DNA of 64,000 nucleotides from Streptosporangium sp040640155. Lineage in GTDB: Bacteria; Actinomycetota; Actinomycetes; Streptosporangiales; Streptosporangiaceae. Shown here piece by piece: positions 18,161 through 25,033 of the stretch. A program made the translations under genes and the position numbers. The DNA lies in NCBI RefSeq assembly GCF_040640155.1, contig NZ_JBFABE010000003.1:186001-250000 (forward strand). The letters are read 5' to 3'. The notes beneath the pieces are model-generated. The model worked only from the letters and a program-made list of their open reading frames with translations, was not told the DNA's origin and made no database searches. Positions within the stretch are counted from its first letter, which is position 1; every line of letters starts with the position of its first letter.

Positions 18161-18271
18161 ATGTCCTTCGACGTTGAGGACCTCCAGGGTCTGCAGGAGC
18201 GCGAGCCGGCCGCCGACGAGGCCGGGCGGCTGACCAACTGCCGCATCCACATGTTCTGCACCGACAACTGA
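18161..18271 (+). CDS. lanA: Class IV lanthipeptide precursor peptide (LanA)
   Basis: A 36-residue peptide beginning five bases after the lanL stop, with GGGGAGGTGA as ribosome binding site inside the end of lanL. The acidic leader (about 1-23) contains DVEDLQGLQ, like the amphipathic LxLQ-type leader helix recognised by class III/IV synthetases. The rest, LTNCRIHMFCTDN, holds two Thr (25, 34) and two Cys (27, 33): the minimum for one or two methyllanthionine rings. Thr25 to Cys33 is the simplest ring; Cys27 may stay free, form a disulfide or pair with Thr34. Leader cleavage site and maturation are unknown, since no protease gene adjoins. The gene is followed directly by a strong terminator. 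It is too short for most gene callers. Confidence 0.85.
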   Translation: MSFDVEDLQGLQEREPAADEAGRLTNCRIHMFCTDN

Positions 18272-18278
18272 CGAACGC

Positions 18279-18313
18279 GGCCCCCTGCCCTATCCGCGGC
18301 CGGGCAGGGGGCC
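18279..18313. terminator. Strong bidirectional terminator behind lanA
   Basis: Perfect 12-bp inverted repeat GGCCCCCTGCCC (18279-18290) / GGGCAGGGGGCC (18302-18313) with an 11-base loop. It lies 8 bases after lanA and 16 bases before the stop of the convergent decarboxylase gene, so it can end both transcripts. Confidence 0.88.
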
Positions 18314-18328
18314 CGTCGCCCGCGGGTG

Positions 18329-19795
18329 TCACCCCGAGGCCACCCCGCCGCTCACCCCGTCGCTCACCCTGCCGCCCTCCCGGCCCTGCGGCTCGGCGAT
18401 GCGGTCCAGCAGCGCCTCCAGCGTCTTGTCGTCGGTGGAGGGGGACATCACGGTCACCCGCAGGTGCCGGACGCCGCCGATCTCGGCCGAGGTGAGCTGG
18501 AACGAGCCGTCCTCCATCAGGTGCTCCCGGATGGCCGCCTGGTCGCCGGTGCCGTACCGGAAGCAGACGATGTTGCTCTCCGGCTCGTACGGGCACGTGA
18601 AGCCCGGCCGTCGCGCGGCCAGCTCCCACAGGCGGTGGGCGGTGGCGTACCGGCGCGCGACGTACTCGCCCAGGCCGCGCTCGCCCCGCCAGGCCAGGTT
18701 GAGGAAGATCTTCAGGCCAAGCTCGGCCTTGCTGCACTCCACGGTTCTGCCGATGAGGTCGAAACCCTGGTCGCCGTAGAACAGGTAGCTGGCCTTCTGC
18801 CGGAAGGCCGCGTCCAGGTCGCCCTCCCTGCGGGTCAGCACCGCCGCCGCCAGGCTGGAGGTACGCAGCATCTTGTGCGCGTCCCAGATCAGCGAGTCGG
18901 CGAGCTCGACCCCGTCCAGCAGGTGGCGGTGCTCCTCCGACAGCAGCGCCGAGGCGCCGTGGGCGCCGTCCACGTGGAACCAGATCCCGTTGGCGGCGCA
19001 GAACCCGCCGACGCCGCGCAGGTCGTCGTACAGGCCGGTCCCGGTCGCGCAGGCGTTCGCCACCAGGGCCATCGGCCGCCGCCCGGCCCGGCGTACCCGC
19101 GCCAGCGCCTCGGGCAGGCGCGCGACGTCGATCCTGCCGAGCCCGTCCACCTCCAGCGGCACCACGGCGCGCTCCCCCAGTCCGAGGATCGCGGCGGCGC
19201 GGGTGAGCGAGTAGTGCGTGGAGGCCGGGACCAGCAGGGCCAGGTCGCCGGGCACCCCGTCGGTCCACGCCTCCGGGGCCACCGCCGCCCGTGCGGCCAG
19301 CAGGGCGGTGAGGTTGGCCAGCGATCCCCCGTGCGTCAGCACCCCGCCGCCTGCCTCGCCGAACCCCACCGTGGCGAGCATCCAGCGGAGCACCTCGAAC
19401 TCCACGGTCGCCGCCGAGGCGCCCATCTCGTAGATCGCCATCGGGTTGTTGCTCACCCCGTGGACGAGGTCGGCGAGCGCCGCCGGGAAGTCCGGCACGG
19501 CGACCTGGTGACCGAGGTAGGCGGGGTGGTGCAGCCGGGTGCCCTCGGCGAGGTAGACCCGCAGGAACTCCGCGTGGTCGTCGACGGTCATCCCGCCCTC
19601 CCGGATCCACCGGGCCAGGCCGAGCCGTTCGGCCAGCTCGCGCGGGGGCCTGCGCCGGATGACGGGCGGCACGCCCCGCTGGCTCTCGTCGACGTAGGCG
19701 GCCAGCTCGCCGACGGTCGCGTTCGCCGCGTTCACGAATTCCTCAACGTTCCACATCACACGGGGATACTGGTGGAATTCACGGCGACCCGCCAT
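18329..19795 (-). CDS. Pyridoxal-phosphate-dependent group II decarboxylase
   Basis: A 488-residue protein of the aromatic-L-amino-acid / glutamate / diaminobutyrate decarboxylase family. Visible residues: the His stacking on the PLP ring in STHYS (His194), HVDGAH with the PLP-N1-binding Asp (274-279), and the Schiff-base lysine in DAHK (Lys308). Substrate is not predictable; NNPMAIYEMG (116-125) is the usual family segment before the active site. The start is uncertain: ATG 19795, or ATG 19756 (MWNVEEF), where homologue-like sequence begins; neither has a clear ribosome binding site. It converges on lanA across the shared terminator. Its closeness to a lanthipeptide cluster could be chance, because lanthipeptide decarboxylation normally uses a flavoprotein (LanD). 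Confidence 0.85.
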   Translation of the reverse strand: MAGRREFHQYPRVMWNVEEFVNAANATVGELAAYVDESQRGVPPVIRRRPPRELAERLGLARWIREGGMTVDDHAEFLRVYLAEGTRLHHPAYLGHQVAVPDFPAALADLVHGVSNNPMAIYEMGASAATVEFEVLRWMLATVGFGEAGGGVLTHGGSLANLTALLAARAAVAPEAWTDGVPGDLALLVPASTHYSLTRAAAILGLGERAVVPLEVDGLGRIDVARLPEALARVRRAGRRPMALVANACATGTGLYDDLRGVGGFCAANGIWFHVDGAHGASALLSEEHRHLLDGVELADSLIWDAHKMLRTSSLAAAVLTRREGDLDAAFRQKASYLFYGDQGFDLIGRTVECSKAELGLKIFLNLAWRGERGLGEYVARRYATAHRLWELAARRPGFTCPYEPESNIVCFRYGTGDQAAIREHLMEDGSFQLTSAEIGGVRHLRVTVMSPSTDDKTLEALLDRIAEPQGREGGRVSDGVSGGVASG

Positions 19796-20031
19796 TCTGT
19801 CCGAATCCCGGAGGAGCGAACCCGACGGTCGTCCGGCGGGGTTCGGCGGGCGGTGGACTCCCGGATGTCGTGAGCCGCGGAAGAGGACTCCGCACGAGCC
19901 CGCTACGGAACCCCGGCCGGGCTCGGATCCCGATCGGCTGCCGGCTCACCGGGGCCCGCCCCTCTCCGGCCTGATCGCCCGCGCCTACGCTGATCGGCGC
20001 CGCCAGGCCGCAGAAGCCCCCGGGAGGGTCA

Positions 20032-20310
20032 GTGTCACGTAGCCGGATCGCCAGAGTCCTTGTCGCCCTTCTCCTCTTCGGCTTCCTGTTCTACTGGTCG
20101 CTTTTCTTTGCCTTCCTGACGCAATGGAGCATCGTCCCCTCGGGCCGTTCCCACCTCGAAGACGCCTTTCCGGGCCTGCTCTGCTCTCTGGCCGCCGGCG
20201 TCGCCGCGTTCGCCGTCTTCCGCTGGGTCATGGGATGGGCGGCGCGGTCGTGGTGGCTGCTCCTGGCGTTCGCCGTACCGCTGTGGCAGGCCGTCATGCT
20301 CGTCCTCTGA
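20032..20310 (+). CDS. Small membrane protein of unknown function
   Basis: A 92-residue protein with about three hydrophobic helices (residues 7-32, 50-66 and 72-92) and a short loop containing PSGRSHLED. GTG 20032 is supported by GGGAGG upstream. I do not recognise a family. It is followed 89 bases later by a second small membrane protein on the same strand. Codon use and third-position GC look like those of its neighbours, so it is probably a real gene. Confidence 0.6.
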   Translation: MSRSRIARVLVALLLFGFLFYWSLFFAFLTQWSIVPSGRSHLEDAFPGLLCSLAAGVAAFAVFRWVMGWAARSWWLLLAFAVPLWQAVMLVL

Positions 20311-20399
20311 TCTTCCCTCCCGCCGGGCAGGGGCACGAGCCGCCTTTCCCGCACCGGGCCGGTCCTTCCGGCCCGTGGCGCCGACCCGAAAGAGAACCT

Positions 20400-20813
20400 G
20401 TGATCAGATGCTCTTCCGCCTCATGGGCGGCGTCGATCCTCCTGTCCGCCGTCGTGCCGTACGCGGCCATGTTCCCGACGGGGATGGACGTCGACCTGTG
20501 TGTTCATCGGGTCGGCCCCGATCCCGCCCCCCTGGGGCTGTCGTTCGCGGCGATGGCGACCGCTCTTCCCCTCGTCCTGGTGGCGCTCGCCCTGGCGGCC
20601 CGCGGCCGGACGACACGGCGACGCCGCCTGTCCGGGGTGGGCGCCGTCGCCGCTCTCGCGACGGGCGCCTGCCACCTGCTCTCCCGCGCGTTGTTCTCCC
20701 CGTACTGTCCGGAGGGGTCGCTGCCCGCCTGGTTCGTGGTCGCGCCGTACGGGGCGGTCGCCGTGCTTCTCCTGCTCTCGGGTGCAGGGCGCCGCCACAC
20801 GGGCACCGCGTGA
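20400..20813 (+). CDS. Small membrane protein of unknown function
   Basis: A 137-residue protein from GTG 20400, with about four hydrophobic segments, an Arg-rich cytoplasmic loop (GRTTRRRR), and one Cys in each of several extracytoplasmic stretches (DLCVH, GACHLL, PYCPEG). No family is recognised. The start is preceded only by AAGAGAA. A longer in-frame opening exists upstream to 20124, but it overlaps the preceding gene and lacks membrane character. It is convergent with the RsbW-like gene and could be cotranscribed with the small membrane protein before it. Confidence 0.55.
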   Translation: MIRCSSASWAASILLSAVVPYAAMFPTGMDVDLCVHRVGPDPAPLGLSFAAMATALPLVLVALALAARGRTTRRRRLSGVGAVAALATGACHLLSRALFSPYCPEGSLPAWFVVAPYGAVAVLLLLSGAGRRHTGTA

Positions 20814-20903
20814 CGCCGGTGCGGTGGCGCCTCCCCCGCTGTCACGGGGAGACGACCTCACCCTGACCCCGGGGCCTTCGGACGCGCCGGTCGGCTCCCC
20901 GGT

Positions 20904-21419
20904 TCAGAGCGGCGTCCGGGTGGTCGTGTGAGCCGTTCGGGAGGGAAGCCGCCAGAGGGCCCAGACGGTCTTGCCGGGGTGGTCGGGCAGCGGGACGACG
21001 CCGGTTTCGTGAGAGAGGGCCTCGACGATGGTCAGGCCACGGCCGTGCAGGGCACCGGTGTCGAGACGAAGGTGCCGGGGCCGCCCCGGCCCGTGGTCGG
21101 TCACCTCCATGCGGAGCTCACCGGTTCCGGCGCGCAGGGAGAGGGTCGCCGGGGCGTCACCGTGGACGACGGCGTTGGCGAGCAGTTCCCCGGCCACGAG
21201 GACCACGTCGTCGGCGAGGTGCCGAAGCGTCCAGACGGTGAGGGTGTCGTCCACCAGAGCGCGAACCTTGGCGATGGCCGAGGGGTCGTGGGGCACGTCC
21301 CAGCAGGCGGTTCGGACGTACGGGGGATGTCCGCACCAGCGGCAACCGAGCGGCGTGGGCGGCCGGTCGGCGTCCCGGTGAACACCGATCGGCCCGGGGT
21401 CTCCGGTGGAGTCGTGCAT
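20904..21419 (-). CDS. RsbW/SpoIIAB-like ATP-binding protein (GHKL anti-sigma type)
   Basis: A 171-residue protein with a single HATPase_c_2 domain. N box ELLANAVVHG (78-87), G1 box DHGPG (108-112) and G2-like GRGLTIV (126-132) are intact, so ATP binding is likely. The N-terminal 40 residues include a CRWC pair of unknown role. This family supplies anti-sigma kinases and, in actinomycetes, stand-alone ATPases encoded beside XRE-DUF5753/DUF397 pairs. That is the situation here: the XRE gene lies 388 bases away on the opposite strand. No sigma factor or anti-sigma antagonist adjoins it, so the partner is unknown. Confidence 0.82.
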   Translation of the reverse strand: MHDSTGDPGPIGVHRDADRPPTPLGCRWCGHPPYVRTACWDVPHDPSAIAKVRALVDDTLTVWTLRHLADDVVLVAGELLANAVVHGDAPATLSLRAGTGELRMEVTDHGPGRPRHLRLDTGALHGRGLTIVEALSHETGVVPLPDHPGKTVWALWRLPSRTAHTTTRTPL

Positions 21420-21807
21420 CGGATCGGACCTCCGTGTCCGTTCAAGGGGCTCGTCCTGACGGGCGGCGCCCTTACCTGTCGTGGCGCGCCCGTCGCCGTA
21501 GGGGTGGCGAGCGAGTTACATGTCCATGTCCCGCGAATGCGGGAATCGGTCACCGGGGGTGGGGACGCCGACGGTCAGGCGCCCTCTCACCACCTTCCGG
21601 ACATTTCTGATATCAATTCATGAAGGACTTCCCCGGCATGGAGAAAAAAGCCCTTCTTGCGATTCCGCTGCTTCCGGAAGCACTTCACAGAGTGCCCCCA
21701 GGAGGGCTACGTTGAATAGTGAAAGGTCAGCACATCGTTAGAACAGCTTGTGTTCTACGGTGCTTTTCTGTGCTTCCCGAGTGCTTCCCCCGTCGGACGG
21801 AGATGAA
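21420..21807. other. Long divergent control region with operator-like dyad
   Basis: A 388-base gap between the divergent ATPase and XRE genes. No convincing gene is seen. It is richer in A+T than its surroundings near 21600-21780. It contains the dyad AGAACA-GCTTG-TGTTCT (21740-21756) and, directly after it, three direct repeats of GTGCTT spaced about 11 bases (21759-21790), one helical turn apart. Both lie within 70 bases of the XRE start and are good candidates for its binding sites. Confidence 0.5.
21740..21756. promoter_or_regulatory. Perfect dyad AGAACA-N5-TGTTCT upstream of XRE gene
   Basis: 6-bp arms with a 5-base spacer, 52 bases before the XRE start codon. Symmetry, size and position fit autoregulation by the XRE protein. 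Confidence 0.5.
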
Positions 21808-22629
21808 ATGTCCGCATCCCCCGAGCCCGGTCGAGTCGCGAGATCTCTGGTCGTCTTCGGCGCCGAGGTGCGCAAACATCGAAAGCGGGCGGGGCTGTCA
21901 CAGGATCGGCTGGCGGACATCATCCAGTTCAGTCAGAGCCTGATCGGCTTCATCGAAAGGGGTGAGCGCACCCCCAGCCGGAACTTCGCCCAGCGCTGCG
22001 ACGACGCCCTGAAGGCGGGCGGGGAGATCATCAACCTGTGGACGCACATCACCCGCGCGGCCAGCCCTCAATGGTTCCGGGGCTGGCTGGACATCGAACA
22101 GCAGGCGCACACCCTGCACACCTGGCAACCGCTCGTCGTGCCGGGTCTTCTGCAGACCGAGGAGTACGCCCACGCGGTGATCAGCGGCGAGCCCGGCATA
22201 ACAGTCGAGCAGACAGAGAAGGCAGTAAAGGCGCGAATGGAGAGACGGGAGATTTTTTCTCGATCGGCTCGCCCGATGCTCCGGGTCGTGCTCGATGAAA
22301 CCGTCCTGCTTCGCCCGATCGGCGGTAAGGAGGTCATGCGCCGACAGCTCGAACACCTCCTGGAAGTAACCGATTCACCGCGAATCGGCATCCAAGTTGT
22401 TCCTCTCGCTCTCGGAGCGACCACAGGAGTCTCAGGCGGTTTTGTCATCGCCCAACTTCAAGGAAACACGGATACGGTGTATATCGAATCCGCCACCCAT
22501 GGACACATCTCAGATCGAACAGAGGACGTCGAGGCCATCTACGCCCGATATGACACCATTCGATCTGAGGCGCATCCTCAGCATGTCTCGATCGAGTTGA
22601 TCAGAGAGGCAGAGAAGTCATGGACCTGA
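21808..22629 (+). CDS. XRE-family regulator with DUF5753 domain
   Basis: 273 residues. An N-terminal helix-turn-helix (about 15-70; LSQDRLADIIQFSQSLIGFI visible) is followed by a DUF5753 domain (about 85-265) with the usual LLQTEEYAHAV start. This is the large actinomycete family of WhiJ/AbaA-like regulators of development and antibiotic production, whose ligands are unknown. ATG 21808 has GGAGA five bases upstream; codons further up are not family-like. The stop overlaps the start of the DUF397 gene by 10 bases, indicating translational coupling. The A+T content is higher than that of neighbouring genes in places (about 22200-22500). Confidence 0.92.
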   Translation: MSASPEPGRVARSLVVFGAEVRKHRKRAGLSQDRLADIIQFSQSLIGFIERGERTPSRNFAQRCDDALKAGGEIINLWTHITRAASPQWFRGWLDIEQQAHTLHTWQPLVVPGLLQTEEYAHAVISGEPGITVEQTEKAVKARMERREIFSRSARPMLRVVLDETVLLRPIGGKEVMRRQLEHLLEVTDSPRIGIQVVPLALGATTGVSGGFVIAQLQGNTDTVYIESATHGHISDRTEDVEAIYARYDTIRSEAHPQHVSIELIREAEKSWT

Positions 22630-22832
22630 GCGAGGAACTGAAGACGGCGGTCTGGCGCAAGGCCACGAAGAGTGCGTCCAACCAAGGCGACTGTCTTGAG
22701 GTGGCTCCGCTGTCCGGCGGGAGAGTCGCCCTGCGCGACACCGAGGCCCCGGAGAAGGCTCCCTTCGTGGTGAGCGCCGGCGTCTGGGACGCCTTCATCG
22801 ACGGAGCCAAGAAGGGCGAGTTTGACTTCTAG
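22620..22832 (+). CDS. DUF397 small protein
   Basis: A 70-residue protein of the DUF397 family (conserved WRKATKSASNQGDCLEVA, then VALRDTEAPE and a C-terminal WDAFIDGAKKGEFD). Such proteins are nearly always encoded directly behind an XRE-DUF5753 regulator, as here with a 10-base overlap, and are thought to be its antagonist or partner. Together with the RsbW-like gene across the control region this forms the typical three-part actinomycete module. A hairpin terminator follows 20 bases after the stop. Confidence 0.92.
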   Translation: MDLSEELKTAVWRKATKSASNQGDCLEVAPLSGGRVALRDTEAPEKAPFVVSAGVWDAFIDGAKKGEFDF

Positions 22833-22852
22833 CCTCGGCTCCGGAAATACGA

Positions 22853-22880
22853 GAACCTCCTGGTAGACGACCAGGGGTTC
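22853..22880 (+). terminator. Hairpin terminator behind XRE-DUF397 operon
   Basis: Arms 22853-22864 and 22870-22880 pair over 11 bp with one bulged T, loop AGACG, followed by TTC. It closes the two-gene operon. Confidence 0.65.
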
Positions 22881-22937
22881 TTCCCGAGCGGTGCCCACAT
22901 GGGGTCGGGAACGACCTGTCGGAGGGAGACCGGTCCC

Positions 22938-23213
22938 GTGACCGTTTACAGTTTCGAGCTTCACTTCACGGCCCCGAGCGGTGAAGCGGTCATCGACGCT
23001 CTGTACGAGGCCGGATGGGGCGACGCCGTGGTGTCGTTCGACCCCATTGTGGGAGGGCCTGGAATCGCCACGTTCGACCGCGAGGCCCGCTGGGCGGCGG
23101 AGGCGATCGCGTCCGCGATCGCCCAGGGGCGTTCGGCGGGAGTCGAGGTGACCGGGGTGAGGGAGGACCTCGGGAGCGCCTGCACCACGCGGCGGCCTGA
23201 CGCCGGCCCTTGA
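22938..23213 (+). CDS. Small protein, possibly a truncated actinobacterial HTH-family relative
   Basis: 91 residues from GTG 22938 with GGAGGGAG about ten bases upstream. The visible pattern is YSFELHFTAPSGEAVIDALY, then GWGDAVVS, FDREARWAAEAIASAI and GVEVTGV. This resembles the N-terminal alpha/beta half of a small family whose members continue into an AARTGR-type helix-turn-helix. Here the sequence ends soon after the VTGV strand in a poorly conserved CTTRRPDAGP tail, so the DNA-binding half appears to be missing. It could be a remnant or a free-standing sensor domain. The family comparison is from memory and should be treated as tentative. Confidence 0.5.
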   Translation: MTVYSFELHFTAPSGEAVIDALYEAGWGDAVVSFDPIVGGPGIATFDREARWAAEAIASAIAQGRSAGVEVTGVREDLGSACTTRRPDAGP

Positions 23214-23235
23214 TCGTCGACTCGGCACCGCGTGA

Positions 23236-23715
23236 TCACTCAGAGCCGGGACCGCCCCCTGAGGACAGGGTGTTCCGGACGGCGCGGAGCATCCGGATCA
23301 GTTCGGCGGCGTCCGTGTCCGACAGCCCCATGACCCGCGGGGCGTTGAAGGCGAGCACTCCGGGCAGGGCGCGGCCGAGGAGCGTCCGGCCCGCCTCGGT
23401 GATGCGCAGTGCCGCGCGGCGTCCGCGCCCGCCCGGCCCGTCGCGCTCGACGAGGCCGCGCTCGATCAGGGAGGCGGCCACCTCGCCGAGGCTCTGCGGC
23501 CGCACCATGATCGCTCGGGCGAGCTCGGCCTGACTGAGGTCGTCGCCGTCGGCGAGCGAGGCCAGCACGCCGAACTGGGCGGGGGTGAGCCCGACGGCGC
23601 CGAAGACCTCGGTGAAGCCCCGGGCGACGACGTAGGAGGTCTGGATCAGCTCCCAGAGCGGCAGGTCGGGTTCTCCCTCGGGCCGTGTCCCCCCGTCGGG
23701 ACGCGTCTCAGGCAC
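23236..23715 (-). CDS. MarR-family transcriptional regulator
   Basis: 159 residues. The winged helix-turn-helix of MarR is visible (LTPAQFGVLASLADGDDLSQ, then ELARAIMVRPQSLGEVAASLIERGL and the wing with GRGRRAALRITEAG). GTG 23715 lies inside the end of the FAD monooxygenase gene (8-base overlap, same strand), so the two genes are translationally coupled. Two matching palindromes sit in front of the monooxygenase gene, so the protein very probably represses its own operon. The inducing ligand is likely a substrate of the monooxygenase; its identity is unknown. Confidence 0.88.
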   Translation of the reverse strand: MPETRPDGGTRPEGEPDLPLWELIQTSYVVARGFTEVFGAVGLTPAQFGVLASLADGDDLSQAELARAIMVRPQSLGEVAASLIERGLVERDGPGGRGRRAALRITEAGRTLLGRALPGVLAFNAPRVMGLSDTDAAELIRMLRAVRNTLSSGGGPGSE

Positions 23716-24970
23716 CGTGGGCCCCGGTGAGGGTGCGGCCGAGCCGTGCGGCGGCGGCGACGGTCGGCAGCGCGATCCGGGAGGCCCGGTTTCCCGCCGG
23801 TGTGGCGAGCCGGTGGATCCATCGCAACGGTTGCATCGACGTGCGCACGGCCTCGCCGGCGTAGCCGGCCATCCGGTTCTGGAAGCGGTGCACCGCCAGC
23901 GGGATCGTGGACCGCCCGTCCCGTACCAGGAGCAGTTCCTCGGCGAGCACGTCGGCGTCGCGGATCGCGGTGGCCGCGGCCATGCCCCCGGTGGGGGGCA
24001 TGGCGTGCACGGCGTCGCCCAGCGCGGTGACGGCACCCGCCGGCCACGGGGTGAGGTCGGCGCCGGGGTCGGCGGTGTGGAAGGCGAAGAAGGCCGCCGT
24101 CGTGGGGTCGGCCGCGCGCACCAGCGCGCGCACGGTCCCGTCCCAGCCGCGCAGGAGTGAGGCGGCGAGCCGGACCAGCGCGGCGCCGTCGAGCTCCCGC
24201 GACCGCCCGGGGTAGGCCCTCTCCGGTGCCAGCGCGCCCCAGATCAGGGTGGGCGGCTCGGTGATCGCCGCGACCTCCGTGCAGGTCGCGGGGTCGACCG
24301 CGGGGTCGGCGTCGGGGTCGTGGACGGTGAGGAACAGCCCGACGCCGCCGGGGCCGAACGCCAGGGCGGGCCCTCGTGCCAGCAACACGGGGATCAGGGG
24401 CCGGGTGGCGGCGGTCAGGGCGGTGCGGCCGGCGATGCCGCTCACCCCGGCCGGGAGGGACGTCGGACGCCCGGCCAGCGCCCGTGCGACGCGCGACCCC
24501 ACGCCGTCGGCGCCGACCAGCAGGTCACCGCGGTCGGTGCCGCCGTCGGCGAAGTGCGCGGTGACCGTGCCGTCGGGGTGGGTACGGTGCCCGGTGAACT
24601 CCGATCCCAGCCGCAGCGCGTCGTCCAGGCCGTGGGCCAGCAGCCGCCGCAGCGGGATCCGGCCGATCATCAGCGTCTCCGACGCCCGCCCGCGCGGTTC
24701 GGCGAACAGCAGCCGCATCCTGTGGTCGGCGACCGCGAACCGCGTGAACGCCCGCGGCCCGGCCGAGCTGGCCAGCAGCGCCTGGTAGTGGGCCGGCGCG
24801 AGACGGCGGCGCAGTGCCGCGCAGGCCCGATCGTCGAGGTGCAGCCGGTAGCCGCCGGTGGCCTCCACGGCCCGGTCGCGCTCGTGCACGACCACGTCGA
24901 TCCCGTTGCGGCGCAGCGCCTGGGCCAGCGTCAGCCCGCCCATCCCCGCCCCGATGACCAGAACCCTCAC
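23708..24970 (-). CDS. FAD-dependent aromatic hydroxylase-type monooxygenase
   Basis: 420 residues, class A flavoprotein monooxygenase fold. FAD-binding GAGMGG (7-12), a DG-like motif (GADGVGSR, about 154-161) and GDAVHAMPPTGG for the FAD ribityl/pyrophosphate are all present. These enzymes use NAD(P)H and O2 to hydroxylate aromatic or polyketide-type substrates, and related ones inactivate antibiotics such as tetracyclines or rifamycin. The start is GTG 24970 with a purine-rich GGGGTGGG upstream. It is the first gene of an operon with the overlapping MarR gene. With its inducible regulator it looks like a xenobiotic-response cassette; the substrate is unknown. Confidence 0.86.
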   Translation of the reverse strand: MRVLVIGAGMGGLTLAQALRRNGIDVVVHERDRAVEATGGYRLHLDDRACAALRRRLAPAHYQALLASSAGPRAFTRFAVADHRMRLLFAEPRGRASETLMIGRIPLRRLLAHGLDDALRLGSEFTGHRTHPDGTVTAHFADGGTDRGDLLVGADGVGSRVARALAGRPTSLPAGVSGIAGRTALTAATRPLIPVLLARGPALAFGPGGVGLFLTVHDPDADPAVDPATCTEVAAITEPPTLIWGALAPERAYPGRSRELDGAALVRLAASLLRGWDGTVRALVRAADPTTAAFFAFHTADPGADLTPWPAGAVTALGDAVHAMPPTGGMAAATAIRDADVLAEELLLVRDGRSTIPLAVHRFQNRMAGYAGEAVRTSMQPLRWIHRLATPAGNRASRIALPTVAAAARLGRTLTGAHGA

Positions 24971-24983
24971 GACCCACCCCTGT

Positions 24984-25021
24984 TATCAGGCACCTGATAG
25001 TCGTCTATAAGGTACCTGATA
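24984..25021. promoter_or_regulatory. Twin MarR operators TATCAGG-N2-CCTGATA
   Basis: A perfect 16-bp palindrome at 24984-24999 and a second copy with one mismatch at 25006-25021. Their centres are 22 bp apart, two helical turns. They lie 14 bases upstream of the monooxygenase start, where they would overlap its promoter. The pair matches cooperative binding by the MarR protein encoded in the operon. Confidence 0.85.
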
Positions 25022-25033
25022 ACCGGGGAACCG

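Noticed and set aside
14952..19610. A 1552-codon open frame on the minus strand opposite lanL, lanA and the decarboxylase
   Set aside because: Third-position GC mirror of the real genes; no recognisable domains, and it contradicts the strong motifs of LanL and the decarboxylase.
18329..19795. The decarboxylase as a lanthipeptide C-terminal decarboxylase
   Set aside because: Those enzymes are LanD-type flavoproteins; this is a PLP enzyme of the amino-acid decarboxylase family, so direct peptide modification is not supported.
21520..21741. A 73-codon + strand frame in the control region of the XRE gene
   Set aside because: No ribosome binding site, low-complexity composition, and it would cover the operator-like elements.
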